DNA of 64,000 nt from JAXLRU01 sp046330935. GTDB taxonomy: Bacteria; Actinomycetota; Actinomycetes; Actinomycetales; Kineosporiaceae. Under the pieces are notes generated by a model. That model was not told where the DNA came from, ran no database searches, and saw only the letters and a program-made list of their open reading frames with translations. The position numbers and the translations under genes are program-made. Positions 21,149 through 28,389 of this stretch are shown here, piece after piece. The stretch is taken from contig JAXLRU010000003.1 of NCBI GenBank assembly GCA_046330935.1, forward strand, positions 1 to 64,000. Reading direction: 5' to 3'. Numbering within the stretch: position 1 is the first letter of the stretch; the number at the start of each line of letters is the position of its first letter.

Positions 21149-22641
21149 CGCTTCACGGTAGCGACCTCACGCACGCCGGGCCCGCCCGAGGCCCCGCCGG
21201 CGGGGACCGGCGGGGCGGCGGCGGCGGGCGCGGCCACGAGCGAGAGCAGGACGGCGACGCTCACGCCCACCAGCGCGTGGGCGACACCGATGCTGTTGCC
21301 GAGGTGGCCGAGCAGCGGCGGCCCCGCGATGAACGCGGTGTAGCCGATCGTGGAGACGACCCCCACGCGGGCCGCGGCGGCATGCGGCTCGTCGGCGGCG
21401 GCGCTCATGCCGACGGGGAAGCCCAGAGCGGCGCCGCACCCCCACAGCAGCGCACCGGCGAAGGCGACGGCCAGCGCCGCCCCGGTGCCGGGACCGGCCA
21501 GCGACCCGCCCCAGGCCAGCAGCGACGACCCGGCCAGCACGAGCAGCGCGCCACCACGCACCGCGCTCACCCGACCGAACCGGGCCAGCAGCCACGGCCC
21601 CGACATCCGGCCCACGGTCATGGCCGTGACGAAGACGCCGAAGCCCAGGGCCGCCAGCGCGTGGCCGGCGTCGTAGTCGTCGACGAGGGCGAGGCTGATC
21701 CAGTCGTTGGCGCTGCCCTCGGCGAAGGCCATGCCGAGCACCAGGACGCCGAGCAGCAGCGTCCGCCGCTCGGTCCAGGCCGCGAGCTGGCCGCGGCGCC
21801 GGCGCGGGGCGGGGGCGGCGAGCGCCGGGTCCGCGCCCGTGCCGGGTGCGGACGCGGCGGGATCGGCGTGCTCGTCGGCGCGGCCGCGGAAGCCGTGCAG
21901 GAACCGCGGGACGCAGCAGGTCACCATGGCCCCCACCACGGCGGCCACCGCGAGCAGGTGCAGGCGGTAGCCGACCTCCAGCTCGGCCATGGCCGCGCCG
22001 ATCGCCGCGCCGGCGACGGTGCCGACGCTGAACGCGGCGTGGAACCGGGACATGATGTCGCGCCCGATCCGGCGCTCGACGTCGGCCGCCTCGACGTTCA
22101 TCGCGACGTCGCTGACGCCGCTGCCGATGCCCATGCACACGAACCCGAGGGCGAGGACCGCGCGGGTGTCCCCGGCGCCGATCACCGCCAGGCCGCTCAC
22201 CAGCGACGCGAACCCGAGGGCCACGGTGCGCCCCGGCCCGAACCGCTGCACCAGCGGGCTCGACAGCGGCAGGGCGGCGACGGCGCCCAGCGACATGGCC
22301 AGGAGGGTGGTGCCGAGGTCGGCCGGGGTGAGCGACAGCTCGCTGCGCACGGCCGGGAACCGCGAGGCGAGGCTGGCGAAGGCGAGCCCGGCCGAGGCGA
22401 AGACCAGGGCGATCGCGGTACGGGCCGCGCGCACCCTCGCCCGCTCGTCGGCCGTGGCATCCGCGGACCGCGCGTCAACCGTGGAGGTCACGGACCGCGC
22501 ACCGGGGACGGCGGCACGGACGGCCGAGCCTGCCGACTGCTCCCGGAGTGACGGGCGCTGCAGCGAGGCGGGGGCACCCGCAGCGGAGGGCGAGGGGGCG
22601 GGACGGTCGGGGGTGGGACTGTCGGGTCCGGCGTTCCACAT
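21145..22641 (-). CDS. MFS transporter
   Basis: Twelve-helix major facilitator transporter of 498 residues, including an N-terminal soluble extension of about 70 low-complexity residues that may be partly artefactual if a later GTG is used. The helix 2-3 loop signature is degenerate (SPLVQRFGPGRTVALG), and the central cytoplasmic loop is Pro/Ala rich (about 245-285). It resembles FucP/YbjJ-like carriers; the substrate is unknown. It is divergent from a LacI regulator, with a promoter and operator between them, and overlaps murB downstream. Confidence 0.88.
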   Translation of the reverse strand: MWNAGPDSPTPDRPAPSPSAAGAPASLQRPSLREQSAGSAVRAAVPGARSVTSTVDARSADATADERARVRAARTAIALVFASAGLAFASLASRFPAVRSELSLTPADLGTTLLAMSLGAVAALPLSSPLVQRFGPGRTVALGFASLVSGLAVIGAGDTRAVLALGFVCMGIGSGVSDVAMNVEAADVERRIGRDIMSRFHAAFSVGTVAGAAIGAAMAELEVGYRLHLLAVAAVVGAMVTCCVPRFLHGFRGRADEHADPAASAPGTGADPALAAPAPRRRRGQLAAWTERRTLLLGVLVLGMAFAEGSANDWISLALVDDYDAGHALAALGFGVFVTAMTVGRMSGPWLLARFGRVSAVRGGALLVLAGSSLLAWGGSLAGPGTGAALAVAFAGALLWGCGAALGFPVGMSAAADEPHAAAARVGVVSTIGYTAFIAGPPLLGHLGNSIGVAHALVGVSVAVLLSLVAAPAAAAPPVPAGGASGGPGVREVATVKR

Positions 22642-22656
22642 GGGGGCGAAGCCTCT

Positions 22657-22670
22657 TCGAATCGATTCGA
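22657..22670 (-). promoter_or_regulatory. LacI-type operator of the MFS-murB transcript
   Basis: TCGAATCGATTCGA is a perfect 14-base palindrome with the central CG typical of LacI-family operators. It lies 16 bases before the MFS start codon and just downstream of the predicted transcription start, the classic blocking position. The divergent LacI gene is the natural regulator. Confidence 0.7.
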
Positions 22671-22682
22671 TCTCTCGATCCC

Positions 22683-22711
22683 ATCGTCCGTCCTGGCCCC
22701 CGCCTCGTCAA
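22683..22711 (-). promoter_or_regulatory. MFS-murB promoter
   Basis: TTGACG (22706-22711) and GACGAT (22683-22688) on the minus strand are 17 bases apart. The start predicted near 22676 puts the palindromic operator at about +6 to +19. Confidence 0.55.
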
Positions 22712-22885
22712 GGCGGGTGGCCCGTTCGGAGGAAGCGCCGCCGCCCAGGGGGCCGGGACACGCCGCCCGCAGCACCCGGTCCGTCCCGGGCCGCACCTTT
22801 CTGACAGCATCGGTCACGAAGCGCACGGCACCGCACCCCGAGCGGCCGCTCCCCCGCGCAGCCCCCCGTGTGAGGTGATCCCCCC

Positions 22886-24046
22886 ATGTCGACCGCACCG
22901 ACCCGTGCCACCCTCGCCGACGTCGCGCGGCGTGCCGGCGTCTCGACCTCGACGGCGTCGCTCGCGTTCAGCGGCAGCGGGCCGGTCGCCGCCGCCACCC
23001 GCGCCAAGGTGCTCGCCGCCGCCGAGGAGATGGGCTACGCCGGGCCGGACCCCCGCGGCCGATCGCTGCGCAGCGGCCGCACCGGCGTCGTGGCCGTGGT
23101 CGTCGGCGAGCGCCTGGGCTACGCGTTCCGCGACCCGATGATGGTCTCGCTCATGGACGCCCTCGCCGACGAGCTGTCCCCGCTGGGCTCCAGCCTGCTG
23201 CTGGTCACGGCCACGGACGGCACTCCCGCGGCCGGGCATGCCCCGCTGGCCGACCGGTTGGCGGCCGTCCCGCTGGACGGCGTCGTCTTCGCGACCTGCG
23301 GCCCGCACGTCGAACCCGCGGTCACCGGCATGCTCCGCCGCCACCTGCCGCTCGTGACGATCGACCGGCGCAGCGACGACGACATCGCCGCGGTCACCGT
23401 CGACGACGCGGGCGGGGTCCGCGCCTGCCTGGACCACCTCGCGGCGCTCGGACACGAACGGATCGGCGTGCTCACGCTGCCCATGGCGGTGGACGACGGT
23501 GCCGGCGCCCCGCCCCAGCCGCGAGTCGTGCCGCAGAGCGAGATCGACACCCTGCTGGCGACGGGCGGGGCCGGCAGCGTGGGCGAGGGCGGGATCCCGC
23601 TGCTGCGCCTGCTCGCCGCCGCCGAGCACGCCCGCACGCTGCGGACGGCGGACGGCAAGCCGGTGCGGCTCACCGTCGTGGAGTGCGCGCGCAACCTCAG
23701 CGAGGCGGGGGGCGAGGGCACGCGGCTGCTGCTGGGACGCCAGGGGCCGGACGCGGTGACCGCGGTGGCGGCCCAGAGCGACGTCCTCGCCGTGGGGTGC
23801 CTGTCCGCCGCCGAAGGCCTGGGCCTCGCGGTGCCCGCGCGCCTGAGCGTCACGGGTTTCGACGGGATCGAGCCGCACGTCCTGGGCTCGCCGCTGGAGC
23901 TGACCACGGCCGTCCAGCCCGTCCGCGAGAAGGGCCGCGCCGCCGGGCGCCGCCTCGCCTCCCTGCTGGCCGGGCAGGACGCCGATTCGGTGGACCTGCC
24001 GGTCGAGCTGCGGGTGGGGGCCAGCACGGGGCCCGCGCCGGCCTGA
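22886..24046 (+). CDS. LacI-family transcriptional regulator
   Basis: A 386-residue repressor-type regulator. The N-terminal HTH and hinge helix are clear (ATLADVARRAGVSTSTASLAFSGSG...VLAAAEEMGY), followed by a periplasmic-binding-protein-like sensor domain that dimerises and binds an effector (VVAVVVGERLG..., GHERIGVLTLP, DVLAVGCLSAAEGLGL, SVTGFDGIEP). The effector is unknown. Context points to control of the divergent MFS transporter and, through it, murB. Confidence 0.92.
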   Translation: MSTAPTRATLADVARRAGVSTSTASLAFSGSGPVAAATRAKVLAAAEEMGYAGPDPRGRSLRSGRTGVVAVVVGERLGYAFRDPMMVSLMDALADELSPLGSSLLLVTATDGTPAAGHAPLADRLAAVPLDGVVFATCGPHVEPAVTGMLRRHLPLVTIDRRSDDDIAAVTVDDAGGVRACLDHLAALGHERIGVLTLPMAVDDGAGAPPQPRVVPQSEIDTLLATGGAGSVGEGGIPLLRLLAAAEHARTLRTADGKPVRLTVVECARNLSEAGGEGTRLLLGRQGPDAVTAVAAQSDVLAVGCLSAAEGLGLAVPARLSVTGFDGIEPHVLGSPLELTTAVQPVREKGRAAGRRLASLLAGQDADSVDLPVELRVGASTGPAPA

Positions 24047-24080
24047 ACCGGGCGGCGCGAGCCCCGACGGACGGGCGCCA

Positions 24081-24515
24081 TCAGGGCAGGCGCACCACGA
24101 CCTGGGCCTTGCCGAGCACCTTGGCGCCGCCCGCGGTGGCCGTGAGGTCGACCCGCACGGTCCGGGCCTGCTCGTCACGGGTGGCGACCACCCCCGACAC
24201 CTCGACCTCCGCCCCGGCCTCGTCGTCGGGGACGGGCACGAGGTTGGTGAAGCGGGTGCCGTAGCTGACGACTGCACCCGGGTCGCCGACCCAGTCGGTG
24301 ACCAGGCGGGCCGCGGTGGCCATCGTGAGCATGCCGTGCGCGATGACGTCGGGCAGCCCGACCTCGGCGGCGATGCGGGGGCTCCAGTGGATGGGGTTCG
24401 CGTCGCCGCTGGCGCCCGCGTAGCGGACGAGGTCGGCGCGGGTGAGCCGGAAGGTGCGGCCGGGGACGGCGTCGCCCACGGCGACGGCGTCGAAGGTCGG
24501 GTCGGGCACGGTCAC
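24081..24515 (-). CDS. hadB: MaoC-like dehydratase, HadB-type subunit
   Basis: Hot-dog-fold subunit of a (3R)-hydroxyacyl-thioester dehydratase; 144 residues. The hydratase-2 motif is present with catalytic Asp/His (YAGASGDANPIHWSPRIAAEVGL, of which D and H are key) and the HGMLTMA segment. It is read with the upstream HadA-like gene through a GTGA overlap, matching the catalytic-plus-structural heterodimer known for mycobacterial HadAB. Position next to rpmG and tRNA-Met is conserved in actinobacteria. The actual substrate in this organism is not known. Confidence 0.85.
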   Translation of the reverse strand: MTVPDPTFDAVAVGDAVPGRTFRLTRADLVRYAGASGDANPIHWSPRIAAEVGLPDVIAHGMLTMATAARLVTDWVGDPGAVVSYGTRFTNLVPVPDDEAGAEVEVSGVVATRDEQARTVRVDLTATAGGAKVLGKAQVVVRLP

Positions 24516-24991
24516 TCCCCTCCTCGGACGACGAGCATGGACCAGACGGTCGCGACGGGTTCCAGGCCCTCGATGGAGGGCACCTCGTCGAGGCCAGCCG
24601 GGGCGGCCGCGAGCTCGACGCGGGTGGTCACCATGCCGTGCCCGCCGGCCAGGCGCATCTGCTCCACGTGCAGCGTGGGGACGAGCCGGTCGCCGGCGAC
24701 GATCGGGCGGTGGAAGGCGAAGCGCTCCTCGCCGTGCACGACCCGGCTGAAGTCGATCCCCGCCTCCGGGTCGCGGATCAGCTGCGCCTCGCACTGCTGG
24801 GCGATGATCACGGCGAAGGTGGGCGGCGCCACGACGTCGCGGTGGCCCAGGGCCCGGGCGGCCGCCGGGTCGTGGTGCGCCGGGTCGGCCGACCCGATCG
24901 CGGAGGCGAATTCGCGGATCTTCTCGCGACCGACCTCGTACACCGGCGAGGGGGGATAGACCCGGCCGGCGTAGGCGGGGTTGACGCCCAT
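24512..24991 (-). CDS. hadA: MaoC-like dehydratase, HadA-type (N-terminal MaoC) subunit
   Basis: A 159-residue FAS1-like dehydratase-domain protein. The ATG at 24991 follows AAGAAGGAG and opens GVNPAYAGRVYPPSPVYEVGREKIREFA, the expected HadA/HadC start. The conserved segments APPTFAVII and FHRPIVAGDRL are present; the catalytic Asp/His pair is lacking, as in structural subunits. It probably pairs with the overlapping HadB-type protein. The gene follows rpmG by about 157 bases. Confidence 0.85.
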   Translation of the reverse strand: MGVNPAYAGRVYPPSPVYEVGREKIREFASAIGSADPAHHDPAAARALGHRDVVAPPTFAVIIAQQCEAQLIRDPEAGIDFSRVVHGEERFAFHRPIVAGDRLVPTLHVEQMRLAGGHGMVTTRVELAAAPAGLDEVPSIEGLEPVATVWSMLVVRGGE

Positions 24992-25148
24992 GCGCTCCTT
25001 CTTCCCGATCGTGGATGCGGTGCGGCCCGCTCGCGCGGACCGCCGGACACCGTACCGGTCAGGTGGCAAAACACTGCCGGCCGCCCTGCGGGGAGCAGGA
25101 CGGCCGGCGCGGACGGCGACCGGGTGGGTCAGCGCGTCGTGAAAGGGT

Positions 25149-25319
25149 TCAGCGGGTCTCGCGGTGCGCGGTGTGCTTGTTGCAGCGCGGGCAGAACTTG
25201 GCCAGCTCGAGCCGGTCGGGGTCGTTCCGCCGGTTCTTCTTGGTGATGTAGTTCCGCTCCTTGCAGTCCGTGCACGCCAAGGTGATCTTGGGACGGATGT
25301 CCTGGCTCTTGCTGGCCAC
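25149..25319 (-). CDS. rpmG: Ribosomal protein bL33
   Basis: Small large-subunit ribosomal protein, 56 residues from GTG 25319 (GAGAAGG upstream). It is the zinc-binding form, with CTDC and CPRC pairs flanking the conserved NYITKKNRRNDPDRLELAKF segment. Actinobacteria often carry a second zinc-free copy under Zur control elsewhere; only this zinc form is seen here. Confidence 0.97.
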   Translation of the reverse strand: MASKSQDIRPKITLACTDCKERNYITKKNRRNDPDRLELAKFCPRCNKHTAHRETR

Positions 25320-25449
25320 GGTGCTGCCTTCTCTCGGTCGGTCCTGACGATCGTGGCGCCCTGTCGCCCCGAGCGCGGGCACGCACAGACACGCGAGGGA
25401 CGAGAATACGCGGACGACCCCGGAAGGTCGAACCAGCGCATCTCGGCCC

Positions 25450-25525
25450 TGGTAGCGGAGGCCGGACTTGAACCGGCGACACAGCGATTATGAGCCGCTT
25501 GCTCTACCGACTGAGCTACTCCGCC
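25450..25525 (-). tRNA. tRNA-Met (elongator, CAT anticodon)
   Basis: Cloverleaf GGCGGAG...CTCCGCT with discriminator A, anticodon stem-loop GCGGCTCATAATCGC (CAT) and T arm GCCGGTTCAAGTCCGGC. The 3' CCA is encoded (25450-25452), unlike the other tRNAs in this window. A paired 1-72 base and the non-initiator anticodon stem indicate the elongator type. Confidence 0.95.
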
Positions 25526-25529
25526 GAGC

Positions 25530-25561
25530 GATGCCCTCGGCCCCGGGGGGCCGAGGGCATC
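25530..25561 (-). other. Hairpin between tRNA-Thr and tRNA-Met
   Basis: GATGCCCTCGGCC (25530-25542) and its complement (25549-25561) form a perfect 13-base stem with a 6-base loop in the 41-base spacer. It could terminate the tRNA-Thr transcript or serve as a processing structure in a joint precursor. Confidence 0.55.
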
Positions 25562-25566
25562 AGCAG

Positions 25567-25639
25567 AGCCCCGATAGGGAATCGAACCCTAGACCTTCTC
25601 CTTACCATGGAGACGCTCTGCCGACTGAGCTATCGGGGC
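25567..25639 (-). tRNA. tRNA-Thr (GGT anticodon)
   Basis: A 73-base cloverleaf with acceptor GCCCCGA/TCGGGGC, anticodon stem TCTCC/GGAGA around ATGGTAA (anticodon GGT) and T arm TAGGGTTCGATTCCCTA. The discriminator is U and no CCA is encoded. TACGCT on the minus strand (25651-25656) is a candidate -10 for its promoter, but no good -35 is visible. Confidence 0.96.
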
Positions 25640-25737
25640 AACGCTCAAGAAGCGTACACGGCGGGCGGCCCGATCGAGAAATCGGTTCCCGACCTGGGCG
25701 GAGTCGCCGACGCGGCCGAGGCCGGTAGCGTCGGCGC

Positions 25738-26541
25738 ATGATCGACCCAGGCCCTGAGCCAGGCCCACGGGCCGCCCCCTCACCGCGGCGGATCGCCGTC
25801 GCCGGGGGAACCGGCACCGTCGGACGCCTCGTCGTCGCCACGCTGGCCGCGCAGGGGCACGAGCCCGTCGTCCTCTCCCGCGCCCGCGGCACCGACCTCC
25901 TCACCGGGCAGGGCCTGCGCGAGGCGCTGGCGGGGGTCGACGCGGTGGTCGACGTCACGAACGTCGCGACGACCGGGCGGCGGGCGGCGACGGCGTTCTT
26001 CACGACCGTGTCGCGCACCCTGCACCAGGGGTGTCGCGACGCCGGCGTCCGCCACCACGTCACCCTCTCGATCGCCGGGGTCGACCGCGTGCCGTGGGGC
26101 TACTACCAGGCCAAGCTCGCCCAGGAGCAGCTCCTGCTCGAGGCGGCGGGGGGACGCGTGAGCGTCCTGCGCGCCGCGCAGTTCCACGAGTTCGCCGAGC
26201 AGATGCTGCAGCGGATGCGTCGGGGCCCGCTGACCGTCGTCCCGCGGATGCGCTCGCGGCCCGTGGCGGCGGCGGAGGTGGCGGGCCGCCTGGTGGACGT
26301 GGCCCTCGGCGAGCCTGCGGGAGGGCTGCCGGAGTTCGGCGGCCCGCAGGTGGAGGACGTGCCCGACATGGTCGCCCGGCTCGCGCACCGCGAGCAGGTG
26401 CGCACGCGCGTCATGGGCATCCGGCTACCCGGCGCCGCGGGGGCCGCGATGGCCGGCGGCGGCCTCCTGCCGGTGGGCGACGGCCCCCGCGGTCGCGCCA
26501 CGTTCGCTCAGTGGCTGAGCGCCTCGGGCACCGACGGCTGA
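25738..26541 (+). CDS. NAD(P)-binding NmrA/atypical SDR-like protein
   Basis: A 267-residue Rossmann-fold protein. The nucleotide-binding motif AVAGGTGTVGRLV sits at residues ~20-32, after a Pro-rich N-terminus; a V[D/V]VTNVATTG-type strand end and a YYQAKLAQEQLL segment (Tyr...Lys) are in extended-SDR positions. Likely an NAD(P)-dependent sensor or reductase; no substrate can be assigned. It stands alone, convergent with the acetyltransferase gene. Confidence 0.8.
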   Translation: MIDPGPEPGPRAAPSPRRIAVAGGTGTVGRLVVATLAAQGHEPVVLSRARGTDLLTGQGLREALAGVDAVVDVTNVATTGRRAATAFFTTVSRTLHQGCRDAGVRHHVTLSIAGVDRVPWGYYQAKLAQEQLLLEAAGGRVSVLRAAQFHEFAEQMLQRMRRGPLTVVPRMRSRPVAAAEVAGRLVDVALGEPAGGLPEFGGPQVEDVPDMVARLAHREQVRTRVMGIRLPGAAGAAMAGGGLLPVGDGPRGRATFAQWLSASGTDG

Positions 26542-26553
26542 CACTGACGCCGC

Positions 26554-27183
26554 TCAGCCGCCGGCTCCGGCCCCGGCCCCGGCCCCGGCCCCGGCCTGCC
26601 ACTCGTCCCGGTCGAGGGCGTACTCGACGTCGCCGAGCTCCGTCCCCGGCAGGGGGTCGGCGAAGGTCAGGTGCACGGTCCGCTCGTGGCGCAGGCCCAC
26701 GGCGGCCATGGTGGCCCGGGACGCGGTGTTGACGGCCATGGTCCAGGCGAGGACCCGTCGCAGTCCGAGATCGGCGAAACCGTGAGCGACGAGGGCTCGC
26801 GCGCCCTCGGAGGCGAGCCCTCGGCGCCAGTACTCGCGCCGCAGCCGGTACCCGAGCTCGGCCTCGCCGGGGCGGACGGCGCCGCCGGGGCCGAGTACCC
26901 GCTCCAGGGCCCACCAGCCGACCCAGTCCATCGCGCCCGCCCCCTCCCCGGCGCCGTCCGCTGCACCGGCGCCGGGACGCTCACGCAGGGCGCCCGCCCA
27001 GTACCCGAGACCGGGGACGTCCCGGGCGGAGGCGAGCCGCCGCTCGTGATCGGCGGCCGCCTCCCCGGGCGTGGCCGCCCTGCCGGTGAGGAAGCGCATG
27101 ACGGCCGGGTCGCCGTCGAGCTCGACGGCCAGCGGGAGGTGCTCGGGGGCCAGCGGAACGAGCACCAGCCGCGGCGTCGTCAG
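26554..27183 (-). CDS. GNAT N-acetyltransferase (RimJ/RimL-like), start uncertain
   Basis: A GNAT-fold acetyltransferase of about 209 residues. The first strand (TTPRLVLVPL), the acceptor region (ELGYRLRREYWRRGLASEGARALVAHGF, containing the acetyl-CoA pyrophosphate loop) and the late strand RVLAWTMAVNTASRATMAAVGL are clear. There is no ATG, GTG or TTG where the N-terminus should be. The best candidate is a CTG at 27183 behind AGGGGG; otherwise the sequence may hold an error. The C-terminus ends in an Ala-Gly repeat coded by a CCGGCC hexamer run. It starts 33 bases after the F420-type gene and may share its transcript. Confidence 0.75.
   Translation of the reverse strand: MTTPRLVLVPLAPEHLPLAVELDGDPAVMRFLTGRAATPGEAAADHERRLASARDVPGLGYWAGALRERPGAGAADGAGEGAGAMDWVGWWALERVLGPGGAVRPGEAELGYRLRREYWRRGLASEGARALVAHGFADLGLRRVLAWTMAVNTASRATMAAVGLRHERTVHLTFADPLPGTELGDVEYALDRDEWQAGAGAGAGAGAGG
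26561..26596. repeat. CCGGCC hexanucleotide tandem repeat
   Basis: Five perfect CCGGCC units (26567-26596) preceded by one imperfect unit (CCGGCT). They encode the (Ala-Gly) tail at the C-terminus of the GNAT protein; unit loss or gain would change tail length without a frameshift. Confidence 0.85.
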
Positions 27184-27215
27184 GACCCGCTGCCCCCTGG
27201 GCCCGGCCTCCCCGA

Positions 27216-28097
27216 TCAGCCGATCTCCGTCAGCCGGGGCAGGAAGGTCTCGGCGATCGCCGTCGCGAACTCGACGGGGTGGCGGTCGGGGGTGACCATC
27301 ACCTCGGTGAACCCGGCGTCGGACAGCCGCTGCGCGATCCGCAACGCGCCGTCCGGGTCCTCGATCAGGGGGTGGCGCATGAGCGCCGTCTTGGTGATCG
27401 TGTCGTAGTCGCGGCCGACGTCGTCGCAGTGCGCGCGCAGGACGTCGAGCTTGGCGATGGCCTCGTCGGGCTGGATCGCGAACAGGTTGCAGGCGTCGGC
27501 GTACTGCGCGACCAGGCGCAGGGTCTTCTTCTCCCCGCCGCCGCCGATGAGGATCGGCGGCCCGGCGTGGCGCGGCGTGGAGCTCAGCGGTCCGGGGTGG
27601 CACAGCGTCTCGGCCAGCTGGTAGTGCCGCCCCTCGTAGGCGCCGTCGTCGTCGCTCCACATCTGCAGGCAGATCTGCAGCGTCTCCTCCAGGCGCTCGA
27701 AGCGCTCCGCGACCGGCACGACGGGGACGCCGAGGCCGCGCTGCTCGCGCTCGTACCAGGAGGCGCCGATGCCGAAGCGCGAGCGGCCGCCCGACAGGAC
27801 GTCGACCGTGGCGGCCGTCTTGGCGAGGATCCCCGGGTAGCGGTACATGACCCCGGTGACCAGGAGCCCGAGCGTCATCCGCTTCGTGATCGCCGCGAGG
27901 TAGCCCAGCGTCGCGTACCCCTCGAGCATGGGCTCCTCGGCGGGGGCCATCGCCTCCATCTGGAAGAAGTGGTCCATCACCGTGAAGCCGTGGACCCCGG
28001 CGTCCTCGGCGATGCGGGCGGTCTCGGTGAGCGTGGCGGCGATGGCCGCCGGGTTCTGGGGCTGGGTGAACGACCAGTAGTGGAGCCCGAGCTTCAC
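27216..28097 (-). CDS. LLM-class F420-dependent oxidoreductase
   Basis: Luciferase-like TIM-barrel protein of 293 residues starting at GTG 28097 (AGAGG upstream). Family features: MKLGLHYWSFTQP strand 1, MDHFFQM, AAITKRMTLGLLVTGVMYRYPGILAKTAATVD, SGGRSRFGIGASWYEREQ and PPILIGGGGEKKTLRLVAQYAD. Motifs fit the F420-binding, rather than FMN-binding, branch common in actinobacteria. The substrate is unknown. A long-spacer promoter with internal dyad lies upstream. Confidence 0.88.
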   Translation of the reverse strand: MKLGLHYWSFTQPQNPAAIAATLTETARIAEDAGVHGFTVMDHFFQMEAMAPAEEPMLEGYATLGYLAAITKRMTLGLLVTGVMYRYPGILAKTAATVDVLSGGRSRFGIGASWYEREQRGLGVPVVPVAERFERLEETLQICLQMWSDDDGAYEGRHYQLAETLCHPGPLSSTPRHAGPPILIGGGGEKKTLRLVAQYADACNLFAIQPDEAIAKLDVLRAHCDDVGRDYDTITKTALMRHPLIEDPDGALRIAQRLSDAGFTEVMVTPDRHPVEFATAIAETFLPRLTEIG

Positions 28098-28148
28098 GCC
28101 GGATCCTCTCGTGGGGCGGGGCCGGCCTCGCCGGCGCCGGACGGCGCC

Positions 28149-28179
28149 ATCCTCACCCTTCGAGCGCGCTCAAGGTCAA
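28149..28179 (-). promoter_or_regulatory. Long-spacer (MerR-like) promoter of the F420-type gene
   Basis: TTGACC (28174-28179) and GAGGAT (28149-28154) on the minus strand are separated by 19 bases with the perfect 10-base palindrome GAGCGCGCTC (28162-28171) inside the spacer. A 19-base spacer holding a dyad is the hallmark of MerR-family-controlled promoters. No MerR gene is seen in the window, so the regulator is unknown. Confidence 0.4.
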
Positions 28180-28389
28180 GGGTGACGCGGACACGAGTCG
28201 GTCAAGACACGCCCACGTGCAGATTGCCGACATCTCGGGCGAATCACGCCCCGGCCACGATGGGGACACCGCAGGGTCGAAACGGTACGAGTGCGCCCCC
28301 GACGCACCTACGGTCGCCAGACGACGGGGTGGTGCCGCGCGGAAGGGTTCTGCGCCTGAAGGCACCGCCCCGCCGGAGAGGTGAACGAC

